Part shown: positions 7,282 to 14,672 of the stretch, piece by piece
Numbering within the stretch: the first letter of the stretch is position 1
Layout: every line of letters begins with the position of its first letter
DNA from: Bacteroidales bacterium
GTDB lineage: Bacteria > Bacteroidota > Bacteroidia > Bacteroidales > UBA3663
NCBI GenBank assembly: GCA_004557315.1
Contig: SFEH01000041.1
Coordinates: 1-21,699, forward strand
Direction of reading: 5' to 3'
DNA length: 21,699 bases
Position numbers and translations under genes: made by a program
Notes under the pieces: model-generated
Databases searched by the model: none
Seen by the model: only the letters and a program-made list of their open reading frames with translations
Told to the model about the DNA's origin: nothing

Positions 7282-8178
7282 ATGACGAAGAAATATCTAT
7301 TTGAGTCACCAATAAAGATCAGAGTCTTTGAGTGCGACATGCAGGGGGTGGTCAACAATGCCTACTACCACAACCTGCTTGAGCAGACACGCATCGACTT
7401 CTTCGAGAGCATCGGCATCGACCTCGTGGAGTTGCTCAATGACCAAGGCATCGACCTGATTGTCTATCAGGCTTCAATACAGTACCGCTCTCCTATCGTT
7501 CCAGGCGAGACGGTACGCTCGTGTCTGAACATGCGACGCGAGAATGCACGCTTCGTGTTCCTCCAGGATTTCCGTCGCGAGAATGGCGAGCTCTGCCTGA
7601 AGTCGCGCGTGGACATCGTTGTGATCAAGGACGGGAAGCCGACCAGAGGCGAGCTCCTTGCCCAACTGCTTGAAGGCAAGGTGAGCTATCACACGTCGAG
7701 CCACAAGACTCCGTTCTCTGCCAACCTCAGCAACGGCAGTCTCGACAACATACTGTTCAGCTACGAGATGAAGGTGCGCGACTATGAATGTAACCGATAC
7801 GGTTCGGCCACCAACACTTTCGTGCAGCACTATCTCGAAATCACGCGACTGGAATTCATGGAATCGGTCGGCGAGAGCTTCCGCCTATGGCACGAGAAGG
7901 GCGTCGATATGATGGTATCGCGCATTGACCTGAAGTTTATCCACCCTATGATGTCGAGCGAAAAGTTCTGTTCGATGATGAATGTAAAGCACGTAGGTCC
8001 GCGTGCCATCTTCACCCAGGAGATTCGCAGAAAAGAGGACAACCTCGTGTGTGTAAGGGCAATATGCGAGATTGTGGCAATAGTAAACGGACAGCTCGAC
8101 ATGGGCTCGGTATTCGAAGATTTCATGCAGAACCAGGTGCCTGCCTGGCTCGAGACATACAGACATAAGAAGATATGA
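7282..8178 (+). CDS. Tandem hotdog-fold acyl-CoA/acyl-ACP thioesterase
   Basis: Predicted cytoplasmic thioesterase of 298 residues made of two consecutive YbgC/4-hydroxybenzoyl-CoA-type hotdog domains (about 8-130 and 155-285). The first has the full active-site signature (FECDMQGVVNNAYYHNLLEQ), with the Asp expected to act in catalysis. The second reads YECNRYGSATNTFVQHYLEI, with Asn where the Asp should be, so it may be structural only. Most single-domain relatives are about 130-150 residues. The substrate cannot be read from the sequence. ATG at 7282 is chosen because the longer frame needs a TTG start at 7267 with no support. Its stop overlaps the acyltransferase start by 4 bp (ATGA), so the two are translationally coupled and probably act on the same acyl chains. 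Confidence 0.85.
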   Translation: MTKKYLFESPIKIRVFECDMQGVVNNAYYHNLLEQTRIDFFESIGIDLVELLNDQGIDLIVYQASIQYRSPIVPGETVRSCLNMRRENARFVFLQDFRRENGELCLKSRVDIVVIKDGKPTRGELLAQLLEGKVSYHTSSHKTPFSANLSNGSLDNILFSYEMKVRDYECNRYGSATNTFVQHYLEITRLEFMESVGESFRLWHEKGVDMMVSRIDLKFIHPMMSSEKFCSMMNVKHVGPRAIFTQEIRRKEDNLVCVRAICEIVAIVNGQLDMGSVFEDFMQNQVPAWLETYRHKKI

Positions 8179-9023
8179 CAACAGAAGAACAATACAAGAA
8201 ACTGAAGGTGACAGCTGGAACATACGTGCCAAACACTGGCATCGAATATCCTGAAGACCCTTCGATACGCATGGTGCGTCCGACCAAGTTCACCCATCCG
8301 TTTGTGATGGACGAGAACTATCCATACTACGAAGACAATTTCCACTATTGGCTCAACTATGTGCTCGACTATGCCAAGTTCTGGTTTCTCGTGCACCCAT
8401 TGCTCAAGATCCTCTACGGACTGAAGGTGGAGCGCAATGGCATCATGAAGAAATACAAAAAGGAGTTCAAGAACGGTGCGATCACCATCTGCAACCACTG
8501 CTTCCGCTGGGACGTGCCTTCGGTCATTGCAGCCACACGCAAGCACTTCTGGATCCCGATGATCGGCGAGAACATGATGACCGACGATTACTGGCACATG
8601 AAGTACATCGGCGGCATACCTGTGCCTTCGACCATGGCAGCCATGAAGAAGTACAACGAGGCATTCGACAAGCACCACGAGCTCGGACACTGGTTCCACG
8701 TCTTCCCTGAAGGCATCAACTGGAAGTGGTACAAGCCGCTCAAGCCATTCTACAAGGGCGCGTTCTCAATGGCATATAAGTACAACATGCCTTTGCTCCC
8801 ACTCTACATCAACTACCGCCCTCGCACAGGCATCTACAAGCTATTCGGCAAGAAGGACGAACCGCTGCTGACCATCTCGATAGGCGAACCAATCTTCCCA
8901 GATACGACAAAGCCTCGCAAGGTCGAAGTAGATCGACTGCGAGACATTGCCTTCGAACGTATGCTCAAGATGGCAGGCATAGAAGAGAACGTATGGCCAT
9001 GCAAGCCTGAAAAGGACACATAA
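8175..9023 (+). CDS. PlsC-type lysophospholipid acyltransferase
   Basis: Transfers a fatty-acyl group to a lysophospholipid or related acceptor at the inner face of the membrane. It has 282 residues. The acyltransferase motif H-x4-D is His108 to Asp113 (NHCFRWD), and the second block FPEG is at 177-180, with GGIPVP between them. A hydrophobic stretch at 66-82 (AKFWFLVHPLLKILYGL) may anchor it. The roughly 60-residue N-terminal extension (YPEDPSIRMVRPTKFTHPF) is not part of the standard PlsC core. The gene overlaps the thioesterase gene by 4 bp. True PlsC (1-acylglycerol-3-phosphate acyltransferase) is possible, but the thioesterase partner leaves room for a specialised acceptor lipid. It ends 6 bp from the convergent lipoprotein gene, with no terminator visible between them. 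Confidence 0.88.
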   Translation: MTTEEQYKKLKVTAGTYVPNTGIEYPEDPSIRMVRPTKFTHPFVMDENYPYYEDNFHYWLNYVLDYAKFWFLVHPLLKILYGLKVERNGIMKKYKKEFKNGAITICNHCFRWDVPSVIAATRKHFWIPMIGENMMTDDYWHMKYIGGIPVPSTMAAMKKYNEAFDKHHELGHWFHVFPEGINWKWYKPLKPFYKGAFSMAYKYNMPLLPLYINYRPRTGIYKLFGKKDEPLLTISIGEPIFPDTTKPRKVEVDRLRDIAFERMLKMAGIEENVWPCKPEKDT

Positions 9024-9029
9024 ATGAGC

Positions 9030-10550
9030 TTATTGCACCCTGACCTTCATAGGCTTACGGTCTTTCTGATTGATGATATCGGCGGCAGCAACATTGTCGA
9101 ATGCCACTGGTCGGTCGATGAAGTCGGGCACATTATATGACATATATAGCTCCTGATAGTGACGCTTCGGATTCTTCTGGGGCAACATGAACGCCTTCGA
9201 GGCATTGCCTTCAGCGTCGATGTGACAGAAGTATGGACGAGTAAACAAGCCATCGTCACGTCGGGAACTGATCACCATCCAGCGCGAGTTACTGCTCCAG
9301 TTGTGGAAACTGTCAGTATCCGCGCTGTTTGCGTTTTTAAGCTCACGACGCTCTCCCGTTGCCAGATCCATTATCCACAGGTCGGCCTCATGATGCCAGA
9401 TGGTGAACTGCCCATAGTCGGCATAGGTATAGACAAGGAAACATCCGTCGTAGCTTGGACGAGGGAAAGAGACTGAACCTGGAATGGTGTCGCAACACAT
9501 CGAACAATCGACCAAGGTGTCAATGCAGTTGCCAAAAGAGCCTGTTGCTTCATCAAAAGATACTGAACATAGGCTGTAATGCACCTTCTGGAAGTCAGAA
9601 CTGCCCTCGGGCAAGGCATTAGCAGCACAGAAATAGAGAGTTTTGCCATCAGCAGAGAAGGCAGGAAAAGTCTCATAGATCGAATCGCGCTTGAGCAATG
9701 GAGTGACAATCAGCTCATTGTTATCAATATCATAGATCTGAATATCGGAAGCCGCATCAAATACCTCCACCCTATTGTTATGACTGATATGGAAGACCTG
9801 ACGAGTGGTATTGGTGGAATAGGCAATATACTTGCCCGATGGATGCCAGTAAGGATAGACGCACAAGCCAAGAGTCTGCGAAGTGGCAGTGTTATAGGCC
9901 GTCATCTGACCATTGCGACGCAAGATAGTCGCTCCATGAGCTCCACGGATGTGCAAGCTCAAGTCGCGGGGGTCAGCCCGATTGAAGCTATGACAGTTGA
10001 CGCAGCCATCAAACTCGGTATTCTCAATGAGAGGGGTCTCGTCGAACGATGACAGAGAGCGTTCGTAGATTCCCATCTTGCTCCACACTTCATAGCCAGG
10101 TTCGATCAGACGATAGACAATGCCATAATCGATGCTGTCAGGACTGACGAAAATGGAGAAAGGCCAGAAAGTGTGCCATCCGTCATCGTCTTTTGCCGAC
10201 ACAGTAACATATAATGAGTCGCCAACATTCTGTGAGAGCAGTTCGTGCCATTGGTCGAGATTGAAGGAGGTCGATTCATCGCCTTGACCATGAATCTTGC
10301 GACCATCAGAGTCGGTCACTACAGCATCGATCTTCCTATATCCATCGGCCGACATCGAGAAATTGAGAGGCGCGATGTTAACCGGAACAGTCACACCATG
10401 ATAGTCGGGATAGATATCGGGCAAGGCTGATTCGATATGTGCATCTCTGACACTTTCGGTGCAGGCTGACATACTCATAGATAAAGAAACGACCGCTGGC
10501 AGAACCAATGAGATTCTGACAAGCGAAGAGATAATGTGATTTACGTTCAT
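9030..10550 (-). CDS. Lipoprotein with PD40/TolB-like propeller repeats and one CxxCH motif (leftward copy)
   Basis: Predicted exported lipoprotein of 506 residues. A hydrophobic leader ends in SMSAC with the lipid-attachment Cys at 30. Residues 45-140 look like a beta-sandwich. CVNCH at 183-187 is a c-type haem attachment motif. After it come propeller-like blocks: YPYWHPSGKYIAYSTN, FPAFSADGKTLYFCA, FPRPSYDGCFLVYTYAD and HNWSSNSRWMVISSRRDDG. Function is unknown; haem binding is inferred from the motif alone. ATG at 10550 is preferred over a TTG at 10580, because it overlaps the stop of the upstream DUF6057 remnant in an ATGA, an operon-style junction. It is a paralogue of the gene at 12877-14427, with the same motif order throughout. 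Confidence 0.8.
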   Translation of the reverse strand: MNVNHIISSLVRISLVLPAVVSLSMSMSACTESVRDAHIESALPDIYPDYHGVTVPVNIAPLNFSMSADGYRKIDAVVTDSDGRKIHGQGDESTSFNLDQWHELLSQNVGDSLYVTVSAKDDDGWHTFWPFSIFVSPDSIDYGIVYRLIEPGYEVWSKMGIYERSLSSFDETPLIENTEFDGCVNCHSFNRADPRDLSLHIRGAHGATILRRNGQMTAYNTATSQTLGLCVYPYWHPSGKYIAYSTNTTRQVFHISHNNRVEVFDAASDIQIYDIDNNELIVTPLLKRDSIYETFPAFSADGKTLYFCAANALPEGSSDFQKVHYSLCSVSFDEATGSFGNCIDTLVDCSMCCDTIPGSVSFPRPSYDGCFLVYTYADYGQFTIWHHEADLWIMDLATGERRELKNANSADTDSFHNWSSNSRWMVISSRRDDGLFTRPYFCHIDAEGNASKAFMLPQKNPKRHYQELYMSYNVPDFIDRPVAFDNVAAADIINQKDRKPMKVRVQ

Positions 10551-10934
10551 TGTTGCTTGTTTGTGAAATAATAATACCAATAGGTTTTGCCAAAATGGCT
10601 CTTCAGCTTTTCGTGATTGACAGGCTTGCTCTGGATTGCTGCTGCGAAGCCGTTGAAGCGTGTAGCGATGTCTGGACGAATGCCATTAGGCAGTCCTTCC
10701 GACGCATCATGCCCCCGTGCCCACCAAAGCATGACAGCCTGTTGGAATACTGTCCCATTGGCGGCATCTAGCCATGAAGTCGTAGGCAAGAACCTTCTCG
10801 GCTTTCGGATTGTAAGCAAACTGCCAGATTGAAAGCGACAGCAACAGAGCAACAATGACATTTGACATGGCAGCCGGCCTCCTGTTATCAGCCTTCAGCC
10901 AAAGACCAGACAAAACAACGACAACGGCTGAGAA
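10547..10934 (-). pseudogene. Remnant of a second DUF6057 membrane-protein gene
   Basis: Two reading frames carry pieces of one protein. From about 10934 to 10745 the frame reads SAVVVVLSGLWLKADNRRP..., then YNPKAEKVLAYDFMARCRQWDSI, which aligns with YDPATCAILEQNHLVRGSKWQQII in the intact gene at 11195-12829. At about 10735-10755 the frame breaks and continues in another frame with VFQQAVMLWWARGHD...TYWYYYFTNKQQ, a type of C-terminal end I recall from DUF6057 proteins. The N-terminal membrane part and the middle (roughly 250 residues by comparison) are missing. The remnant ends in TGA overlapping the ATG of the lipoprotein gene, which preserves the old operon junction. The alignment was done by eye. 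Confidence 0.7.
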
Positions 10935-11032
10935 ATAAGAAACTCTCCTGGCTCGAGTGGAGCTTCACGATTGTCGGAGCATGATGCTGAGAGAGCAAGC
11001 AGAGCACCGACTAACAATAGAATCTTTTTCAT
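10895..11032 (-). pseudogene. Lipoprotein leader fused to the DUF6057 remnant
   Basis: A 45-codon frame starts ATG at 11032 and encodes a lipoprotein signal peptide (MKKILLLVGALLALSASC, Cys18), then SDNREAPLEPGEFLIS, and runs out of frame into DUF6057 coding sequence before stopping at 10895-10897. The leader does not belong to DUF6057, whose N terminus is a polytopic membrane segment without a lipobox. A deletion therefore probably joined a promoter and leader of another lipoprotein gene to the remnant. The short peptide might still be translated and exported. Confidence 0.55.
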
Positions 11033-11052
11033 ATTTAAATGTTTATATCCGT

Positions 11053-11085
11053 GCAAATTTACACAAAATTTTCTTACTTTCCTAA
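11053..11085 (-). promoter_or_regulatory. Leftward promoter of the remnant/lipoprotein unit
   Basis: On the minus strand TAAATTTG (11054-11061), then C, with TTAG (11082-11085) exactly 20 bp upstream. It would transcribe the lipoprotein-leader frame, the DUF6057 remnant and the intact CxxCH lipoprotein gene. Confidence 0.6.
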
Positions 11086-11133
11086 TTAATTATCAGGTAA
11101 TGAACAAAGCAGTTGATATTTAGTCAATTTTTC

Positions 11134-11165
11134 CTTGGAATAACAAAAATAATTGCATATCTTTG
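11134..11165 (+). promoter_or_regulatory. Promoter of the intact DUF6057 unit
   Basis: -7 box TATCTTTG (11158-11165, then C) with CTTG (11134-11137) 20 bp upstream. It lies 29 bp before the ATG at 11195. It is divergent from the leftward promoter; the two -33 boxes are about 50 bp apart. Confidence 0.6.
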
Positions 11166-11194
11166 CAATATCTTACAAACAAAATTGAAGTACT

Positions 11195-12829
11195 ATGAAG
11201 CAAAAGCTCAAATATACGTTCTCGCTGGTCTTCGGGATTATGGTTTTCCAGTTCTGGTGTCTCGTACATCCATACATACTCACTTACCACGAACAGAACC
11301 AACTTTTCCTCTTTACTTCCGACTACTGGACTCAGAGGTTCGCTGTGGCGGGTGGCTTTGCCGACTACCTTGGTGAATTTCTCGTGCAGTTCTTCTTCTA
11401 CCCAGCTGCTGGTGCTGCCATCGTTGCCGTATTGCTCACCTCAATACAGCTGCTGACATGGGCTTTGGCGCGACACTACAACAGCAGCTATGTACTATCA
11501 TTCCTCCCAGCCTTGCTGCTGCTTGCCCTTATGGGCGACGAGAACACACTTCTCTCCTATCCAGTTTCCATCTTGCTGGTTTTGCTCATCTCGCTCATCT
11601 GCACAAAAATCGGTAAGACTATTGTCAATATTGTCGCCATCGCTGCATCATACTGGCTTGTTGGTTCTGTCTTTGCCATCATGCCTCTGTTGCTAATCAA
11701 CGGCAAGGACAAGAAGGCGAAAGGCTTAAACGTGCTGATCTATGCCATTGCAGCCGTAGCGACAGTATATGCTTGCCGGTATTTCTGGATTCCGCAATAT
11801 CCTTGGCCAACTGTGCTCAACGGCATCAACTACTATCGACTGACTCTTATGACGCTCGAAGTGCCTAATCTGATGTATGTGATACCAGCGACAGTCTTGC
11901 TTGCCGTATTTTTCGGACAACCGCTTAAAGGACAGAAACAAAGACTTGTGCTCAACTGTGTAATGGCAATAGGCATGATTGTGGCTGCATTCATTGGTCA
12001 CAACAAGTTCTATGATCCTGCAACATGTGCCATCCTTGAACAGAATCATCTGGTGAGAGGCTCGAAATGGCAACAGATCATCGAGCGTGCAGAGCAAATG
12101 AAAGAAGCCAATAACCCTGCTGTCGGCACACATATCTTCAACAATGGGCTTAACCTTGCATTGGCAATGACCAACAAGCTGCCAGACAAGATGTTTGAGT
12201 TTCCTCAGACAGGCGTTCAAGGGCTGCTCAGCCCATGGGTCAAGGATAACACGACTTGTGCCACCACTATGGAAGCATTCTACCAATTGGGATTCATCAA
12301 CGAATCATTGCGATATGCCTTTGACCTTCAAGAGAGCATATTGAATTGCCGCAAGAGTGGCAGGTTCACCCGTCGTATGGCTGAATGCAATCTGCTCAAC
12401 GGCAAATATGATGTGGCAAGCAAATATATCGACATGCTGAAGCACACGCTCTTCTACAGCGATTGGGCAGAAAAGGCTGACAAGTGCCTATATAACGAAC
12501 AGATGATAGCTTCAAATCCGAAATTCTCCTACTTGAGAAGCGTTCGTCTGGACGAGGATTTCTTCTACAACATAAACGAGATGCATAAGATGCTCGGAAA
12601 ACTCGTACTGCACAATCGCAGCAACAAGCTGGCTTATGACTACTTTATGGCAGAGCTTCTTCTTATGGGCGATTTCCGTAGTTATGTGGCCAATCTGCCA
12701 GAAGCAAAACGTATGAAGCAGAATCCGCTTCCTGCTGGTTATGAGCAATACTATCAGGAGATGCAGAAGAAAGCGGCTGAGGGTGTCAAGACTGATGTCA
12801 TGACAGGTGCTTCGGTTTTGCAGAATTAA
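11195..12829 (+). CDS. DUF6057 family polytopic membrane protein
   Basis: Predicted inner-membrane protein of 544 residues. The N-terminal half is a series of hydrophobic segments: about 9-30 (SLVFGIMVFQFWCLVHPYIL), 60-90, then runs including FLPALLLLALMG, SILLVLLISLICTKI, IVNIVAIAASYWLVGSVFAIMPLLLI, LIYAIAAVATVYACRYF, VIPATVLLAVFFG and CVMAIGMIVAAFIG. The C-terminal half (from about 280) is soluble and helical, with repeat-like pairs (SKWQQIIERAEQM, TTMEAFYQLGFINESLRYAFD, RRMAECNLLNGKYDVASKYIDML) suggestive of TPR-like hairpins. The family call comes from memory; function is unknown. It is followed after 47 bp by the CxxCH lipoprotein gene. The start is ATG 29 bp after a good -7 box. Confidence 0.75.
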   Translation: MKQKLKYTFSLVFGIMVFQFWCLVHPYILTYHEQNQLFLFTSDYWTQRFAVAGGFADYLGEFLVQFFFYPAAGAAIVAVLLTSIQLLTWALARHYNSSYVLSFLPALLLLALMGDENTLLSYPVSILLVLLISLICTKIGKTIVNIVAIAASYWLVGSVFAIMPLLLINGKDKKAKGLNVLIYAIAAVATVYACRYFWIPQYPWPTVLNGINYYRLTLMTLEVPNLMYVIPATVLLAVFFGQPLKGQKQRLVLNCVMAIGMIVAAFIGHNKFYDPATCAILEQNHLVRGSKWQQIIERAEQMKEANNPAVGTHIFNNGLNLALAMTNKLPDKMFEFPQTGVQGLLSPWVKDNTTCATTMEAFYQLGFINESLRYAFDLQESILNCRKSGRFTRRMAECNLLNGKYDVASKYIDMLKHTLFYSDWAEKADKCLYNEQMIASNPKFSYLRSVRLDEDFFYNINEMHKMLGKLVLHNRSNKLAYDYFMAELLLMGDFRSYVANLPEAKRMKQNPLPAGYEQYYQEMQKKAAEGVKTDVMTGASVLQN

Positions 12830-12860
12830 GGGTTAATGATAAAAATTACAGAATAATTTT

Positions 12861-12868
12861 TAACTTTG
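12861..12868 (+). promoter_or_regulatory. Possible internal -7 box before the rightward lipoprotein gene
   Basis: TAACTTTG fits TAnnTTTG and lies 8 bp before the ATG at 12877. No -33 match is found 20 bp upstream (TGAT at 12837-12840). The gene could have its own weak, near-leaderless promoter as well as read-through from DUF6057. Confidence 0.35.
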
Positions 12869-12876
12869 TTTGGGCG

Positions 12877-14427
12877 ATGAAGGGACTTATAAAAGGAGGC
12901 TTTTTATATTGGGCAATGATGGTCGCTGCACTTTCGGGATGTAGCGAGAGACCTGTGAATGCTATCATGATAGACAAGCTTCCGGTGATTTATCCAGATT
13001 ATACAGATGTTACTATTCCTGCAGGTATTGCGCCACTGAACTTCAACCTGATGGCAGAAGGACAGTTGCGCAAGGAAGCTGATGCTGAATGCGTGGATGT
13101 AACAGTGAAGGGAAGCAAGGGCGGAGAGATTAGAGCCAATGGCGATTATGCAAAATTTGATATAGAAGAGTGGCACGAGCTGACTCGACAAAACATTGGA
13201 GGACAACTGATTGTAACAGTCAGTGCAAAGGTCGAAGGTGGCTGGTTTCAGTATAAAGACTTCACGATCAACGTGAGCGAATGGCCTCTTGATGATTATG
13301 GCCTGACCTACCGCAAGCTTGCTCCAGGTTATGAGGTATATAGCCACATCGGCAACTTCCAGCGCAATATACACAACTGGGAGGAAGAAGCCATCATCGA
13401 GAGTCAGTCGGTACCAGGCCAGTGTATGTGTTGCCACACAGCCAACCGCACCAATCCAAAGCAGTTCACTTTCCAGTTGAGAGGCAAACATGGATCGACT
13501 CTTGTGCAACGCGAAGTTGAAGAAGGTGACCCTGCTGCCAATGGTACAGCCAATGGCAAGCCTGTTGCCCGCGAATGGCTTCGCACAGATACAGACTCCA
13601 CTCTCTCGAAGTGCGTCTATCCATACTGGCATCCTTCGGGCAACTACTGTGCCTATTCGCTCAACAAGATACACCAGATGTTCTGGACAGGCAAAGGACG
13701 ACTCATCGAAGTATTTGACAGTGCATCAGATGTGATTGTGATGGACGTGCGCACTCACGAAATCATACGTTCGCCGCTCATCGATAGCACCCTCGACAGA
13801 TTCGAGACTTATCCAGCCTTCTCGGAAGACGGAAGATGGCTTTATTTCTGTTCATCACGCGCTCATAAGGTGCCTGTGCATGCCGACTCCCTTCGATATG
13901 ACCTCTGTCGCATTGCCTTTGATGCTGAGACTGGCACATACGGAGACACCGTTGAAACCATCATACCTGCTACGGAACTTGAGAAGAGCGTCACCTTCCC
14001 TCGTCCGAGCTACGATGGCAAGTGGATAATGTATTGTTGGAGCGATTTCGGCAACTTCCCTATCGACCACAAAGAAGCCGACCTCTGGTTGCTGAATCTT
14101 GAAACAGGCGAACGAATGCCTGCTGCCAATGCCAATAGCGACTGCACTGAGAGCTATCACAACTGGAGCTCAGACTCACGATGGTTTGTGTTCGCAAGCC
14201 GACGCGAAGATGGACTCTACAGCTTGCTCTATCTTGCATCAATCGATGACGAGGGCAATATTTCCAAGCCTTTCCTGCTGCCACAGGAGAACCCATGGCA
14301 TTTCTACCACAGCTCGATATATAGCTACAATGTGCCAGATTTCACATGCGATAAGGTCGAATTTGACGTGAATGGTGCTTATGACGAAGTGTTTTGTGAT
14401 GAAAAGCAGCAGGCTACGGTCAGATAA
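12877..14427 (+). CDS. Lipoprotein with PD40/TolB-like propeller repeats and one CxxCH motif (rightward copy)
   Basis: Predicted exported lipoprotein of 516 residues. The leader ends in the lipobox LSGC with Cys22. A beta-rich domain spans about 35-135. CMCCH at 183-187 is the haem-attachment motif, here with an extra Cys inside it. Propeller blocks follow in the same order as in the leftward paralogue (YPYWHPSGNYCAYSLN, YPAFSEDGRWLYFCSS, FPRPSYDGKWIMYCW, HNWSSDSRWFVFASRREDG, then SYNVPDF near the C terminus). A 13-residue segment rich in G, A and N (EEGDPAANGTANG) after the motif is absent from the paralogue. The gene is the second of the intact DUF6057 unit. Its 3' end is partly repeated just after the stop. 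Function is unknown; covalent haem is inferred from the motif only. Confidence 0.8.
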   Translation: MKGLIKGGFLYWAMMVAALSGCSERPVNAIMIDKLPVIYPDYTDVTIPAGIAPLNFNLMAEGQLRKEADAECVDVTVKGSKGGEIRANGDYAKFDIEEWHELTRQNIGGQLIVTVSAKVEGGWFQYKDFTINVSEWPLDDYGLTYRKLAPGYEVYSHIGNFQRNIHNWEEEAIIESQSVPGQCMCCHTANRTNPKQFTFQLRGKHGSTLVQREVEEGDPAANGTANGKPVAREWLRTDTDSTLSKCVYPYWHPSGNYCAYSLNKIHQMFWTGKGRLIEVFDSASDVIVMDVRTHEIIRSPLIDSTLDRFETYPAFSEDGRWLYFCSSRAHKVPVHADSLRYDLCRIAFDAETGTYGDTVETIIPATELEKSVTFPRPSYDGKWIMYCWSDFGNFPIDHKEADLWLLNLETGERMPAANANSDCTESYHNWSSDSRWFVFASRREDGLYSLLYLASIDDEGNISKPFLLPQENPWHFYHSSIYSYNVPDFTCDKVEFDVNGAYDEVFCDEKQQATVR

Positions 14428-14467
14428 TGATAAGAAGCAGTAGGCGCAGGCTACTGTCAAATAATGA
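14402..14467 (+). repeat. Imperfect tandem duplication of the gene's 3' end
   Basis: The last codons and stop (14402-14430, AAGCAG then CAGGCTACGGTCAGATAATGA) recur at 14432-14467 with two substitutions and a 6-bp insertion (TAGGCG). The second copy lies outside the reading frame's end and codes for nothing evident. Confidence 0.6.
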
Positions 14468-14528
14468 AGTGCTGTGTCGTTTTGCAACCAAAACAAATAA
14501 TATTGCAACTATTTGCTTAGGTAGGCAA

Positions 14529-14572
14529 CTCGATGTCAACTCGAACCCATCTCGAAGGATTCTCGAATGATT
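14529..14572 (+). repeat. Four CTCGA repeats phased at 11 bp
   Basis: CTCGA occurs at 14529, 14540, 14551 and 14562, exactly every 11 bp; the last three are CTCGAA and the last two continue with similar GATT-type ends. The spacing is about one helical turn, so the copies face the same side of the DNA. The array sits in the 245-bp spacer between the lipoprotein gene and the GH5 pseudogene. Confidence 0.6.
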
Positions 14573-14592
14573 CTACTTTATTCAGAAAAAGC

Positions 14593-14628
14593 AAAATGAC
14601 AGCAAGTAAAAGACTTTGCTGTCATTTT
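14593..14628. terminator. Bidirectional terminator hairpin
   Basis: A perfect 13-bp stem (14593-14605 with 14616-14628) around a 10-base loop, with A-rich 5' and T-rich 3' arms, so it can act in both directions. It lies between the convergent lipoprotein gene and the GH5 pseudogene. Confidence 0.75.
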
Positions 14629-14672
14629 GATATAATCATATTTCTTTTAGCTCTTGATTGACCAAACACTCT

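Noticed and set aside
7830..8699. Long minus-strand frame opposite the thioesterase and acyltransferase genes
   Set aside because: It spans two well-supported coupled genes in antisense and has the Val/His/Glu-rich composition expected from reversed codons.
10550..10580. TTG start of the leftward lipoprotein gene at 10580
   Set aside because: Adds ten residues before a complete signal peptide; the ATG at 10550 forms the ATGA overlap with the upstream remnant.
12904..13674. 256-codon minus-strand frame opposite the rightward lipoprotein gene
   Set aside because: Shadow of a gene with clear motifs on the plus strand; no promoter or domain of its own.
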